DNA from: Aphidius gifuensis
Taxonomy: Eukaryota > Arthropoda > Insecta > Hymenoptera > Braconidae
DNA: 64,000 nucleotides
NCBI RefSeq assembly: GCF_014905175.1
Contig: NC_057791.1
Coordinates: forward strand, 1,178,001-1,242,000
Direction of reading: 5' to 3'
A program made the position numbers and the translations under genes. The stretch's first letter is position 1; every line of letters starts with the position of its first letter. The notes under the pieces are model-generated. The model had not been told where the DNA came from, made no database searches, and saw only the letters and a list, made by a program, of their open reading frames with translations. Positions 34,901-46,934 of this stretch are shown piece after piece.

Positions 34901-37900
34901 GCTTTCAATTCACTATCTATTTTTTCACTTGGTATTATTTGTTGGTGTAATGGTTTATTTAAATTTTCAAATGTTTTAACATCATTTGTCAGCACCACAT
35001 CATCTTTTAACTGAGTTGCACTGCTTGGTTTTGATTTCATTGGTGGAAATTCATCAGAATCAATTTCTTTTTGATGTAATCTTTTACTTGCTTCTTTTTT
35101 AATTAATGTTTCAAACTGTTGTTGTGGTGGTGGTTGTTGTTCAATACTTGATGCAACAATTGATATATTTTTTTTATCAAATTCATTTGTAATACCAGAA
35201 AAATCATTAGTTGTCTTGAAACATTCATTGGTATCTTTTACATCCAATTTTGTTACAATTAAATTATCATTTTTAATGGAATCTAAATTTTTAATTGATT
35301 CAATTGATTCAATTTCTGACTTAACAAATAATTTTTCACTTTTTAAAGAATCATTTGTCAAAGGTGGTTGTATTTTTGTATCTTGATATTCATTAATATC
35401 AGTTCTTGGACGTTTTGATACTTGTACAATTTCACCAGTATCACCAGGATCACGTAAATGTTTTTCTGGATATTCTTTAACATGTATATCCAAATTTTCA
35501 GTTATTTTTTTAATTTCTTCATCATTTTTTTTATGACAAATATCTTCAACTTTTTCTAATATTACTGTTGAACTTGCTTTTGTATTATTATCTTCAATAA
35601 CAATTTTTTTATCAGATGTTATTGTAGATTCTTTGGATATTTGTGGCTCAGTTTTTTCAAATTTTATATTATCAATTTTGACAATTGGATCATCTGATGA
35701 ATTTTCGTCATTTAATATTTTTGATATTTTATCAATATCATGATCAGCAACTTCAAATGGTGATTCATCTTTTTGTTCATCAAATGCATCATTAATGTCA
35801 TCATTTGATTCTTCATCAAAAATGTTTTTTGTTTTTAATATTTCACAAGAACTTTCATTATCAAGTGCATTTATTTCTTTTTTATTTTCATTAATTTCAG
35901 CTGTTTTTTGTTTTTCTAATATTAATTTTTCAGCTTCAAGAGATTCAGTATTTTCAAGACTTGGAATTATTTCTTCCAATTTTGTTGTTTCGATTTTAGG
36001 AACTTCTTCAATTTTATTATCAAAATTTTCTTCTATTGTTTCTATTTTTTTTGATTCAATATTTATTATTGATTTAATTTCAATATTTTTTGTTTCTTCA
36101 ACTGTATCTGGTTGGATATTTTTTACAATATCCAGTGTTGAAGATTCTGCAGTTTCTGTAGCTGGTACAGATGGAACAACTGATGATAAAGATTCAATAT
36201 CTTTTGTTTCTTCAACTGGACCTGATTCAATATTTTTAACAATTTCTATTGTTGAAGATTCTGTAGCTGGTACTGATGAAACAACTGATGATGAAGATTC
36301 AATATCTTTTGTTTCTTCAACTGGACCTGATTCAATATTTTTAACAATTTCTATTGTTGAAGATTCTGTAGCTGGTACTGATGGAACAACTGATGATGAA
36401 GATTCAATATCTTTTGTTTCTTCAACTGGACATGATTCAATTGGTTTTACAATTTCCATTGTTGAAGATTCTGTAATTTCTGTAGCTGGTACTGATGAAA
36501 CATCTGATGATAGGGATGATTCAATAATTTTTGTTTCTTCAACTGGATCAGACGATTCAATTTGTTTTACAATTTCTAATTTTAAAGATGAAGATTCTAT
36601 ATTACTTGTTGGATCTGTTGATAAAATTTCTGATGATGATTCAATATTTTTTGTGCTTTCAATTGGAATGGTTTCAATATTTTTTACAATTTCTACTGAT
36701 GATGATTCTGTAGTAATTGTCGTTGACACTGATGATGATAAAACAACTGAAGACTCAGTATTTTCTATTACAGATGATGATTCAATATTTTTTACAATTT
36801 CAAGTGAAGAAATTTCATCATTTTTTGTAGCTGCTATTGGTGAAACAACAGATACAGATTCAATTTTATTTTCTGTTGTTTCTATTTGTAAAATTTCACT
36901 ATCTTTTATTAACTCAGTCGGCTGAGTTTCAATACTTTTTTCAATTTCAGTTGATTCAATTACATTGGCTTCACAATTTTCCAATGGATTTTCAGTCATA
37001 TTAATATTATCAATTGTATTTGATATTTTTATTGGCTCAACTTCAATAGTCTCTTTGATGGTAGACAATGAAATATCAATATTTTCTGTACTTGACGTTG
37101 CAATAACTTTTGATTCATCAGTTAAATTAATTTTAATATCATCAATTATTTTATCCGGTACAGATTCAATGCCTTCATCTATTTTTTTAACATCTTCTTC
37201 TACTTTTTTACCTTCAATATTTTCTTCTAATGTTACTTCACTTGTAGCTTCAGTATTTTCTTTTTCAGCTTCAATATTTTTCTCTACGTTGTCTAATTTA
37301 ATTTCAGCTACTTGTTCAACTTTTATAGATTCATCATCATTATTTTTATTAACACAAACTGCATCACTTGTAATATTTTCACCAATTTTATTCTGTTGAA
37401 TAATATCAATGTCTTTATTTTTCACTGGATGACATTCAATATTTTCAACAGTTTCTATCAAGTCCATTGACTTGTTTATATTATATTCTTCATTCTCAAT
37501 ATTTTTTACATCTATTTTTTCACTTGGTATATTATCTAAAATTTTATTACATTCATTATTTATATTTTTATTTTTCATATCAAAGTTTTCTTCACTCTGT
37601 GATGTTCCAGTCTCTGTACTCTCAATAGTAATTTTTAATACCTCAGATTGATTTTTTTCTTCTTCAATTAATTTATTATCTTTATCCATTTTAATATTTT
37701 CAACAATATCTTCACTTGATTTAGCAGCCATATTGTTATCGGTATTTATTTCTTCTAAAACTTGTAATACTTTTGTTGTTGTTGTTGTTGGTGTTGTTGT
37801 AGATACAGTCTCATTTTTTTGTACTATTTCATCATCAGACTTTGAATCTTTAATTACAACTTTGTCATCATTGTCATCATGATAAATAGTATCACTATCT

Positions 37901-40900
37901 ACCTCATTAGATTCATCACTTGTATAATTAGCTACCAGTAAAGGTTTTATATTTTTATCATCATTTTTGTCATCTTGAGATGATTCATTGGATATCGTTG
38001 GTTGATTATTTTCAATTATTTTTGTGTCAGTCATTGAAACAATTGATTTATTATTTTTTTCTTCTTCTTCAGTTATAATTACACTTGTACTTGTTGGCTG
38101 CCGTGATAAATCTTGATCTTTTTCATTAGAAATATCTTTTAATTCATCTGAAGATTCCAATTGTTCTGCTGTAATTTCAGTGGAATTATTGTCGTTGTTT
38201 TTTGTATCACAAGTGACAGATTCATCTTCAATTTTTTCAAGACAAGGTGAAGCTTCATCTTTAGTTTCTTGCAAACAAGGTGGAACAACTTTGTCTTTTA
38301 TTTCTTGAGAACTAGCTGGACCATCATCTTGAATATCTTCAGAGCTAGTTGGAGCTTCATCATGAATTTCTTGAGAACTAGTTGGAGCTTCATCTTGAAT
38401 TTCTTTAGAACAAATTAAAGCTTGGTCTGGAATTTTTTCAACTGGAATATCATCTTGAGATTCACTCGGACAAATTGAAACTTCATCTTTAATTTCTTCA
38501 GGATAAATTAAAGCTTCATCTTCAGATTTTTTTGGACAAATTAAAATATTGTCTTGAGTTTTATTCGGACAAACTGGAAATTCATCTATAATTTTTTCAG
38601 AACAAATTGAAGCTTGATTTTCTGCTGGATTAATTAAAATTTCATCTTCAATTTTTTTAGGACAAATTACAGCTTCACCTTGATTATCTTGTAAACTAGC
38701 TGAAGCTTTACTTTCAAATACAGAAATTAATTTTTTTACAGAACTATTTTCTTCAATTTCTAAAGACACTTGATTATCTTTAGCTTCTATTTCAACTTTT
38801 GAAGATGATTCCAATGTTTCAGCTGTTGATTTCATTTCAATATCCATAGAAACATCATCAGATATTTTATCTTGTGGTACATTTGGTTCACTCAAATTTT
38901 CATTAACTGAAACTAAATTTGATAAATTAATTTCCATTTTATTTTCAGTATTTATCACAATTGGTTTTGATATTTTTTCAGCTTCAACACTTTCATCAAC
39001 AGTTGATGCTGAAATAATTGATGGAATTATTTTACTTTCTTCTTGTATTATCGATTTATCTATTGACATTTCTAAAGTAACTTTTTCTTTATTTTCTGTA
39101 TTTAATTCTTGTTGTTGTTCTATTATTTTTGTTTGTTCTTCAGATATTTGTTCAGTAGTTTTCTCTTCTTCTTTTACACTTGAATCTTGATGTACTGATG
39201 ATTCATCTACAGACATTTCTAAAGCAGTTTCTTCATCATCTTTTATATTTAAAGATTCTTCAGGAAGTTGAGAAACATCAGTAACAATTTTTGTTATTTC
39301 AGGCATTAAAATAACTTCAGATTCTTTAGAACTTGAAATTTTTAAATCTAATTCTGGCTCTTTAACATTTTCAGTAATTTCTAAAGAATCTTTTTCATTT
39401 TGATTTTTTACTTCTTCAGTTTTTACATTTTCTATACATTCTATATTTTCTTCTACTATATTTTTATTTTCTTTTATCTCTTCTTTATTATTATCATTTA
39501 ATTGTTCTATATTTTTTTCAACTTTATCATTTGATTTATTTTCAACAAGATCACAATTTTTCTCTTCAACTGTTAAACAACTTAATGTCGATTCAACAAT
39601 TTCTTCTGTTGTATTTATTATTTTATCACTTGTTTTTTCATCATTAGAATGAGATACAATTGATTCCTCTTGTAAAATAACTTTATCAGTTTCAGAAATA
39701 TCATCAGGAATTATTGCTTTATCATTTGATACAGAAGAATTTAAATTATCCGGTAATTCTTTTTGTGTATCATCATCAACAACACTTGATTCTTTATCCT
39801 TACTAACATCCATATCAATTTTTTCATCACTTGAAGATTTAATTTGTACAGTATCTTCAATAATTTCACTATCATTAATTTTTAATTTAACTTCATCAAC
39901 TGTTTTTTCAACAACACAATTAATTTCCATTTTTTTATCATCATCAATATTTTTGCTTTCATTTTTTTTATCATGCGATGTAAAAGCAATACAATTTGGA
40001 CCGAAAAAAAATTTTGGAGCTTCACTAGATGATTCTACATTCATTGATAAATTTTGATTTAATATACTTGTACTATTTGATCCTTCTCCACAATTATTAG
40101 CTTTATCATTTTCATCAAAATCAATAAATTTTTTAGCCATTGATATGTCTTGATTTTTTGATAAATTTAATTCATCAGCTTCTTTAACATCCCAACGTGA
40201 TGATGATCTTTTAACTGGTGAACAAGAATTTTTTGAAAATATTTGTACACCAAGTGTTGGTTTAAATTTTTCTTTAGGTGATTCACTATCATTATTTGTT
40301 GTCAAGTTATTATTATTATTAGATGATAATTCTAAATTTTCATCATTTAATTTTGTTTGTGTAGTAGCACCATCACCACCACCAGCAGCAGCAGCAGTAG
40401 CAGCAGCAGTAGCAACAACAACATTTGATTGTTCATCATTATTATTATTTGATTTATTACTATCATTATTATCACTTGATGTTTCATCACCAGGATTACC
40501 AGTATCACATTCATAACCAGCACCATTACCATAAATATATAAAACTGGTTCTTCAATAGCATCAGAAAATTCTGGATTACCAGCATCACAATCACTACCA
40601 GAACCTTGTCCTTGTATAATCATAAGTGGTTCTTCAATAGCACTACCAATATCATCACGTATAGCAGTTGTTGAATTTGTAGTTGAACGATATGGTAATG
40701 TTGTTCTTTTATCAATATGTCCAATATTTCTAACTGGCATTATATCAGTACGTAATCTTTTTAATACTTCTTGTGATTCATCAATATCAGTTGTTCTTTT
40801 AACAACTGGCATACGCATCAAAGATATTTTACTTGGATCAGATAGTATTGAATAATTTGGTAATCTATGCTCATCTTTATTACTAATACGTCCAGTATTT

Positions 40901-43320
40901 TGATAAGCACTTGATGCTAAATCATAGCCACTTGTATTATATGATATTTGTTGACGTTTACTTAAATCAGCAATCATTGTTGCATGATTATTTCTAATCA
41001 TTGATGATCTTGGTTGTTCATATGATATATTTGTTGGTTTTTTAGTACTTAAATCCATTTCACGATGTTGAAAATCTTGTTGTTGTCTATATGGTGCTGT
41101 TAATTCAATTGGTTTTGTTGATTTACGATTTGTCATATCAATACGTGAAAAATCAACAGGTCTATTATTATCATTTGGTATTTCCCAACTTCTTGGTGAT
41201 GTTGATAAATCAATACCTCTACTTCTTGAATGATAATCTTGTGATATATGTTTATCATCAATTGTATTTGATATTGTACCATGTGCACTATTTGATTTTG
41301 CTAAATTTTCAGCTATTTTTTCAAGTTTAGATATACTTGGTTTTTCTAATTTTTCTGATTGTATTCTTACAGCTAAATTTGCAGCTAATTTATCAATTGG
41401 TTTTATTGGAAATTTATTAGCATGATTTAATGGATATGAATGTTGTTGTTGTTGTTGTAAATTTCTTGTAGATTTATCATAAATTTTTGTATCATCTAAT
41501 ATTGTATTTGTCATTGGTACTGGAATAATTGTTGTATCTGATAATTTATCTTTAATTGTATGTTGTTTTATTTCATTATTAATATTAACCAATTTTAATG
41601 GTGCTGTTATAACTGGTGTTTCAATGGATTTTAATGGAATTGTTTCATTTAATTTTATAACTGATGCTGATTTTTTATTATTATTATCTTTTTCAATTGT
41701 TAATAATTTTTTTTCTTCATCTGTTGTATTTTTAAATATATTTGGTCGTTGATTAATATTTTCACATGTTTTTGTCATTTGTATTTTTGGTGTTTCTTCT
41801 GTTTTAATATTATTATTTTGATTACTTGAATCTTTTTGTAATTTATTATCTTTATTTGATGATAATTCTTTCGTTACTTTAACATCAATTTTTTCTTCTT
41901 CTTTTTCATCATCATCTTCTTCTTCCTCATCATCTTCTTCTTCTTCTTCCTCATCTTCATCATCATCATCTTTATCATCTTTATCAGTATTATTTACTGA
42001 TTTTTTAGAAGCTTTATTATCATTTATATTTTCTACACTGTTAATCTTGTTGTTTTGTTTATCATTATCATTTGAAATATCATTGTCATGTATTTTTTCT
42101 TGACCAGTATCAATAACTGGTTCATCTGTTATTTCCAAACCATTACTATCTTCTTCATTTAATAATATTGAAGGAGTTTTACCATCTGATAAAGTTGAAA
42201 TAAGATCAACTACACTATCACGATCCTTGGCAACTAATGTCCAACTCTCTTCATCTAAATCTTCACGATATATTCTAACATTACAATCATCATCTAGCTG
42301 AAACCAATATGCTAAACCATTTTTATCACGTCCAATTGGCTCTAGACGAAGTTCATTTGCTGATAGTTTATTAACTTCATTTTTAAATCTTTGATTTAAA
42401 TCAAATTGTGACTCTAAAAGCACCTAATTAAAAAACAACAACAAATTGTCATTAATATTATAAACAATAAATAATTATTTATATATATTAAATAGAATTA
42501 TTATATCATACCTTTAATAATCGTAATTTAATATTTATTTTTATTTTTTTGTAACCAAATCTTTCCAATTCCCAGCCATCCTGATTTGAATATGTATGAC
42601 AAAATTTAACCAATGCACGTTCCCATTTTTCTGCTGATACTGATTTTCTTGTTTTTCGTAATAATTTTATATGTAAATCAATCAATTGTTGTGATACTGA
42701 AAAATTATCATTGCAAATTTTCATTATTAAAAAAAATGAGTAAATTATATATTTTAAAATTAGTCTTATTTTCAAAACACATCTTGACATATTAAATAAT
42801 TCAAACAACGCCATCAACTCTAGCATGAAAAATTAACAAAAAAAAAAAAATAAAATAAAACAATAATTACTTTAATAATAGGTACATATTTTAAAATAAT
42901 AATTTTTTTTTTTGTTAAAAAAACACCCATAAAGATGTCAAAAAATAATAAAACATTAAATCCAAGGTGAAAAGGAGAAAAAGTACAGAATGACGTCGTA
43001 CGTTGGCGCGCTTGTTGGATCAAACACCAAAGCGCCAGAAAAATAAATAAAAAAAAAAAAAAGAAAAAGAAAAAGAAAGAGGAAAAAAAAAAAAAGAAAG
43101 AAAGAAAAATAAATGATTTTTTTTTTTTTATTATCATCAAAGCAAAATAGCATGTATGAATAAATAAATAAAGCATACCTTCTTGTGTATTTTCAAGCAT
43201 TTTTTGTAAATCAGCAATATCCGGATAAACAATACCACATTGTTTTCCAAAACATTCTAAAAACGAACAAATCACAGCAAAATTCGGGTCACTCACGCAG
43301 GAGGCTTCGTTATCCGCCAT
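28702..43320 (-). CDS. RSF1: Remodeling and spacing factor 1 (RSF1) homologue, giant exon
   Basis: Histone-binding subunit of the RSF nucleosome-spacing complex (with the ISWI/SNF2H ATPase) in the nucleus. Exons right to left: 43179-43320, 42512-42696 and one of 13.7 kb at 28702-42423, giving about 4,682 residues, versus about 1,440 in human. The start (DPNFAVICSFLECFG) and LHIKLLRKTRKSVSAEKWERAL match the RSF1 N-terminus. LEPIGRDKNGLAYWFQLDDD is the WHIM-type segment. The PHD finger is at residues 3097-3141 (33328-33462) with all eight zinc ligands (C4-H-C3), followed by KRLAFVGISLDNVL as in human. Between them lie about 3,000 acidic, low-complexity residues with tandem repeats. The C-terminus adds AT-hook-like KKRGRRSK, poly-Q and Pro/Gln-rich tracts. 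Confidence 0.93.
33328..33462 (-). other. RSF1: PHD zinc finger of RSF1
   Basis: Cys4-His-Cys3 spacing is complete: CQKC, LLCDTCDKGWHCSCL, WYCPPCQ. Such fingers read histone H3 tail modification. The order of motifs after it matches vertebrate RSF1. Confidence 0.95.
36110..36480 (-). repeat. 105-bp tandem repeats inside RSF1 exon 3
   Basis: The phrase GATTCAATATCTTTTG recurs at 36191, 36296 and 36401, a 105-base (35-residue) period. The two central copies are almost identical and diverged copies lie on both sides. The encoded unit includes IVKNIESGPVEETKDIES. In-frame expansion of a disordered acidic region. Confidence 0.75.
38220..38680 (-). repeat. Short acidic peptide repeats inside RSF1 exon 3
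   Basis: Runs of units such as SSQEIHDEAPT, SSEDIQDDGPA, ICPKKSEDEAL and ICSKEIQDEAP with a period of about 11-15 residues. This is a second, independent repeat expansion in the same exon. Confidence 0.65.
42990..43030 (-). promoter_or_regulatory. GC-richer patch in RSF1 intron 1 with CRE- and E2F-like sites
   Basis: TGACGTCG (CRE/ATF-like) at 42991 and TTGGCGCGC (E2F-like) at 43003 stand within a very AT-rich intron about 300 bases after the start codon. A promoter-proximal enhancer role is an inference. Confidence 0.3.
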
Positions 43321-44554
43321 TTTTCCTACCGCTTTTGACGGCCGTTATGCATATACGCAGACCCACAACACAACTACAAAAAAAAAAAATTATGTATATA
43401 TATACTAAATATATATACTCGTGTTCATATATAAACACACAAATGCATTTATTAAAAATAACACACAAATTGACGCGTGTGTAGAAAGTCCAAGTCTAGT
43501 TGATAATAATTCAACTATTTTGATGATTTTTTATTTTCATTCATTTAAATGACACATATACTTTCTTTTTGGAGCATTATTTTTTCTTTTTTTTTTTTAT
43601 TATAATGCTGTACATTGTTTATTTATTTAAACACATAATTTTTAATAAATATTCATCGTTGATAATCCATTGAAATTAACACACACGTAGAGAAAAAAAA
43701 AAAAAGACGCCAAAAAATGAAGGCTAAATTTTTTTGAAGTTTAAAATGTCACTTTTATTGTTAATTAGATAATTTAAATTTTTAGTGGTTTTAGTTTTTT
43801 ACACATTGGTGTAATTAATCAACAATAATATCACCACACCTCTGACCCTTTCTCTTTTTTTTTTTTTCTTTTATTTTCAAGCATCTTTGATGATTTTTTA
43901 TTTTTTTTTTTTTTTGGAAAATGTTTATTTTACTTTTTTTTCTTTATTATTTTACAACACACAATTTTACACAATGATATTTTGTTTATTTATTATTATA
44001 AAATTTAATGTTTATTTTTTAATTTTATTTGTGGAGTATTTTTATTATTATGGAAATAAATACATTTATCTTCGCAGCGAGATTTGATACGCGGTATTTA
44101 TATCGACATATCGTAAATTCGTAAAACACGCATATACAATGTATATGTGTTTTTTTGTGTGTTATATACATACATGATATTAATCGTTAGTGTTAAGAAG
44201 AGGGGCGGTGGCTGTGGCGCTTGTGTTTATTTGAAAATTTACACCGCCAAAAAACAATTATTTATTATTCTGAAAAATAGTTTTTTATAGTTTTTATTCA
44301 ATTTTTTGGATTTATTTAAATTAAGTTTTAAATAGATTTATATTTTTTTTATCTTAATTTATTTCTATTTTGTTATTTTTTAGTATTTTTCTAATTAATA
44401 AAAATATATTAAGGTTTTTCGAAATAATTTTTTGACGCTTCATGGAAATAAAATTAAGACTTGTTTATATTGTTAATCATATAAACACACCGTAATACCG
44501 TATTGTTGTTTTTTTTATTTTTATTGATAAAAATTTATTAATTAAATAATAATC
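43321..44554. promoter_or_regulatory. Divergent intergenic region RSF1 / rhodanese
   Basis: Holds the 5' UTR and promoter of RSF1 on the left (CGGCCGTTATGC near 43340) and of the rhodanese gene on the right. A G-rich box (AGAGGGGCGGTGGCTGTGGCGC) lies at about 44198-44220. TCGATA/TATCGACATATCG-type palindromic sequence lies near 44100. No gene seen. Confidence 0.5.
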
Positions 44555-45270
44555 ATGAATTTTATAAGAAGTTTAAGACAACTTCAACCATTCAGAAGCC
44601 TGAGTCAAGTGTTTACTCAATCAAACGTCATTGTAACTCCAAAATTGTGAGTAATAAAATTTGTTTTTTTTTTTAAATGTTTATCAATAATAATGGATTA
44701 TTTTTTATTTTAGAAATTTATCAACAACTCAAGGAAAATTAGTAAATTTATCATCAATTAACAATATGTCAAGTATAAAAAAAAATGTTGACTTTGATGG
44801 TCTTTTAGAAGCTCAAAATGATAAAAATATTTTAATAATTGACGTTCGTGAACAATCAGAAATTGATGAGACTGGAAAATTACCAGGCAGTATTCACATT
44901 CCAAGTAAAAAATTAATTATTAATCATTAAATATAAAATATTAATTAATTTTTTTTTATTAACTACTAATATCTATTTACAGTGGCAAATGTTTCAAGTC
45001 AATTACAAATAAATAATGATGATTTTCAAAAGAAATATCAAACTTCAAAACCAACAAAACAAACAAAAATTGTTTTAAGTTGTAGATCTGGAATGAGAAG
45101 TGGTAAAGTTCAAGAAGAACTTCAAAAATTAGGCTATGAAAAGTAAGAGATAATATTATTTATAAAAAAATTATTTAAAAAACATGTAAATTATTTATTA
45201 TTAATTTTTTTTTAGTGCCTATAATTATACTGGAGGCTGGAGTGAATGGGAAAGTAAACAAAAATCTTAA
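44555..45270 (+). CDS. Mitochondrial single-domain rhodanese (thiosulfate sulfurtransferase-like)
   Basis: Small sulfurtransferase of the rhodanese family, similar to TSTD1/Hsp67B2-type proteins, which moves sulfane sulfur to acceptors such as cyanide, glutathione or thioredoxin. Four exons: 44555-44646, 44714-44904, 44983-45142 and 45216-45270, giving 165 residues. The N-terminus MNFIRSLRQLQPFRSL is basic and amphipathic, fitting mitochondrial import. The rhodanese fold is seen in ILIIDVREQSEI, LPGSIHIP and the active loop SCRSGMRSGK, with catalytic Cys in CRSGMRS, then YNYTGGWSEWE. Single-domain length is normal. Divergent from RSF1. Confidence 0.9.
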
Positions 45271-45386
45271 TAAAAATTTTATGATATTAATAATCTTATT
45301 GATAAATAAAAGCAAAAAAAATATTGATAAAATTAAATATTTACAAGCAATTATTAATAATAATTAAATAAAAAATTTATATAAAT

Positions 45387-46217
45387 TTATTTTTTTTCTT
45401 TTGCTTGTGTTTTTTGTGCAACCATATCTTTAAATTGTCCAAGAATAAGTGTTTCACGTTTTGATCTTTCTTCTTTACTAAACATAGCTAATGCACGTTT
45501 TTCATCAGCAGAATATATTTGATTTTCTTTTCTAATACGTACAGCTTCCATTCTTCTATGTCTACTTCCACTCATGACATAACCAACAGATTCATATGAT
45601 GCTATTTCATCTGATGTTAAACCAATTTCACCTCTTCTTGGTATACGTTTACCTTCAGCAACATAAGCTGCCATTGCAGCACCTTCACCAGGTAATAATG
45701 CTTTACCAAAATCTTTTGCTGATAGTGTAACATGTTGTTTTTGTACTGGACCAACAATACCATCTTCACAACTATCATCTGATGATGAATGTTTACGTTT
45801 TTTATTTATTGATGATGATGATTTTGATGATTTTGTTAATTCAACCCATTCAGCTTCTTTTTCTTCTTCCTTATCATCATCATCACTACTACTACTTGAA
45901 CTTTCAGAATATTTTTTCTTGTGTTTTTTACTTTTCTTTTTATGTTTTTTATTTTTTTTATCCTTTTTCCTATCTTTTTTTTTCTTTTTACTGCTTTGAG
46001 ATGAATGTTTGTGTTTGTGTTTTTTTGATACTTCATCTTCATCACTTGATCTGTTTTTAAATTATATTATATATTAACAAAAAATATATCTATAAATTTG
46101 ATATTGTTAAAAGTTAAAATAAACTTACTCTTCAACTCTTGTTGGTGATTTACCCCACACTCCATTGACTCCAGTCAAACCAATTTCTTCACGTTCACGT
46201 CTCCTTGCTTCCATCAT
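45387..46217 (-). CDS. NKAP: NF-kappa-B-activating protein homologue (NKAP)
   Basis: Nuclear RNA-binding factor of speckles and spliceosome, also a transcriptional corepressor. Coding exons right to left: 46129-46217 (or to 46243 if translation starts further upstream) and 45387-46050, giving about 250 residues. Hallmarks: VWGKSP, a Lys/Ser-rich basic region, LLPGEGAAMAAYV, GKRIPRRGEIGLTSDEIASY and SGSRHRRMEAVRIRKENQIYSADEKRAL, almost identical to human NKAP. The long RS-rich N-terminus of vertebrate NKAP is absent. A possible exon ending at AAACAT|GTAAGT (about 46317) has no in-frame ATG, so the start is placed at the first Met of exon 2. Confidence 0.9.
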
Positions 46218-46243
46218 CTTGTTTACTCTTTTTATAATTCTAT

Positions 46244-46934
46244 CTAAAAAAAAAAGAGTATTGTAGGTTACTTTTTGGAGTAAATATAAAATTAGTTGTA
46301 AAACAATAATACTTACATGTTTTTTAAATTTATTAAACTATTATTATTAATGATAATTATTTTATAAATAAATTTATTTTGTTTAACAGGTGATGTATAT
46401 AAACAAACTGAGTGTAAAATTTACACTGTAATACGTTGATGATAATTGATCCGGGTTAGGTTGGATCAAATTATCAAAACAATTCCGACATCTTGGTTTC
46501 CTCTAAAATATATTTTTTCAAATCATAATTTATAAAACTATAAATACTTATTATTTAAAAATAGTTTTTATATTTAATTTTTTGTTTTTATTATTAGTTG
46601 ATAAATAATTATAAAATAATTTTAATTCTCTATCATAATATCTAGACAATAAATAAATCCAAAGAATTTAATTTAGGAAGAATAATTTATTTTGTACGAT
46701 TGCCATAGTTAAGTAATTATATTCACAAATATTAATAATAATAATAATATAAATACAGCAGATTCATCAGTCCTTAAATCAAGAAAAAAAAAAATAATAA
46801 TAATAATAATACAAATAAACAAACAAACAAACAAACAAAGTACGAATAATTATTATGCAAAAAACAAAAGATAAATTAATTAAAAAAAAAAAAATTTTAT
46901 CACACAGAGTCTAGAGAAAAAGAAAAAAAAAAAT
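46244..46934. other. NKAP 5' region and ST7 3' flank
   Basis: Probable NKAP 5' UTR exon and promoter (a GC-richer patch at about 46430-46500 including GATCCGGGTTAGG). Then AT-rich ST7 3' UTR with (CAAA)n near 46815. No coding segment seen. Confidence 0.4.

Noticed and set aside
35795..36925. 376-codon plus-strand open frame rich in Ser/Ile/Phe
   Set aside because: Antisense shadow of the RSF1 giant exon; the repetitive acidic codons (GAA, GAT, TCA) read backwards give Ser/Phe/Ile-rich frames.
43887..44087. 66-codon Phe/Tyr/Ile-rich open frame
   Set aside because: Chance frame in a T-rich intergenic region; no signature residues.
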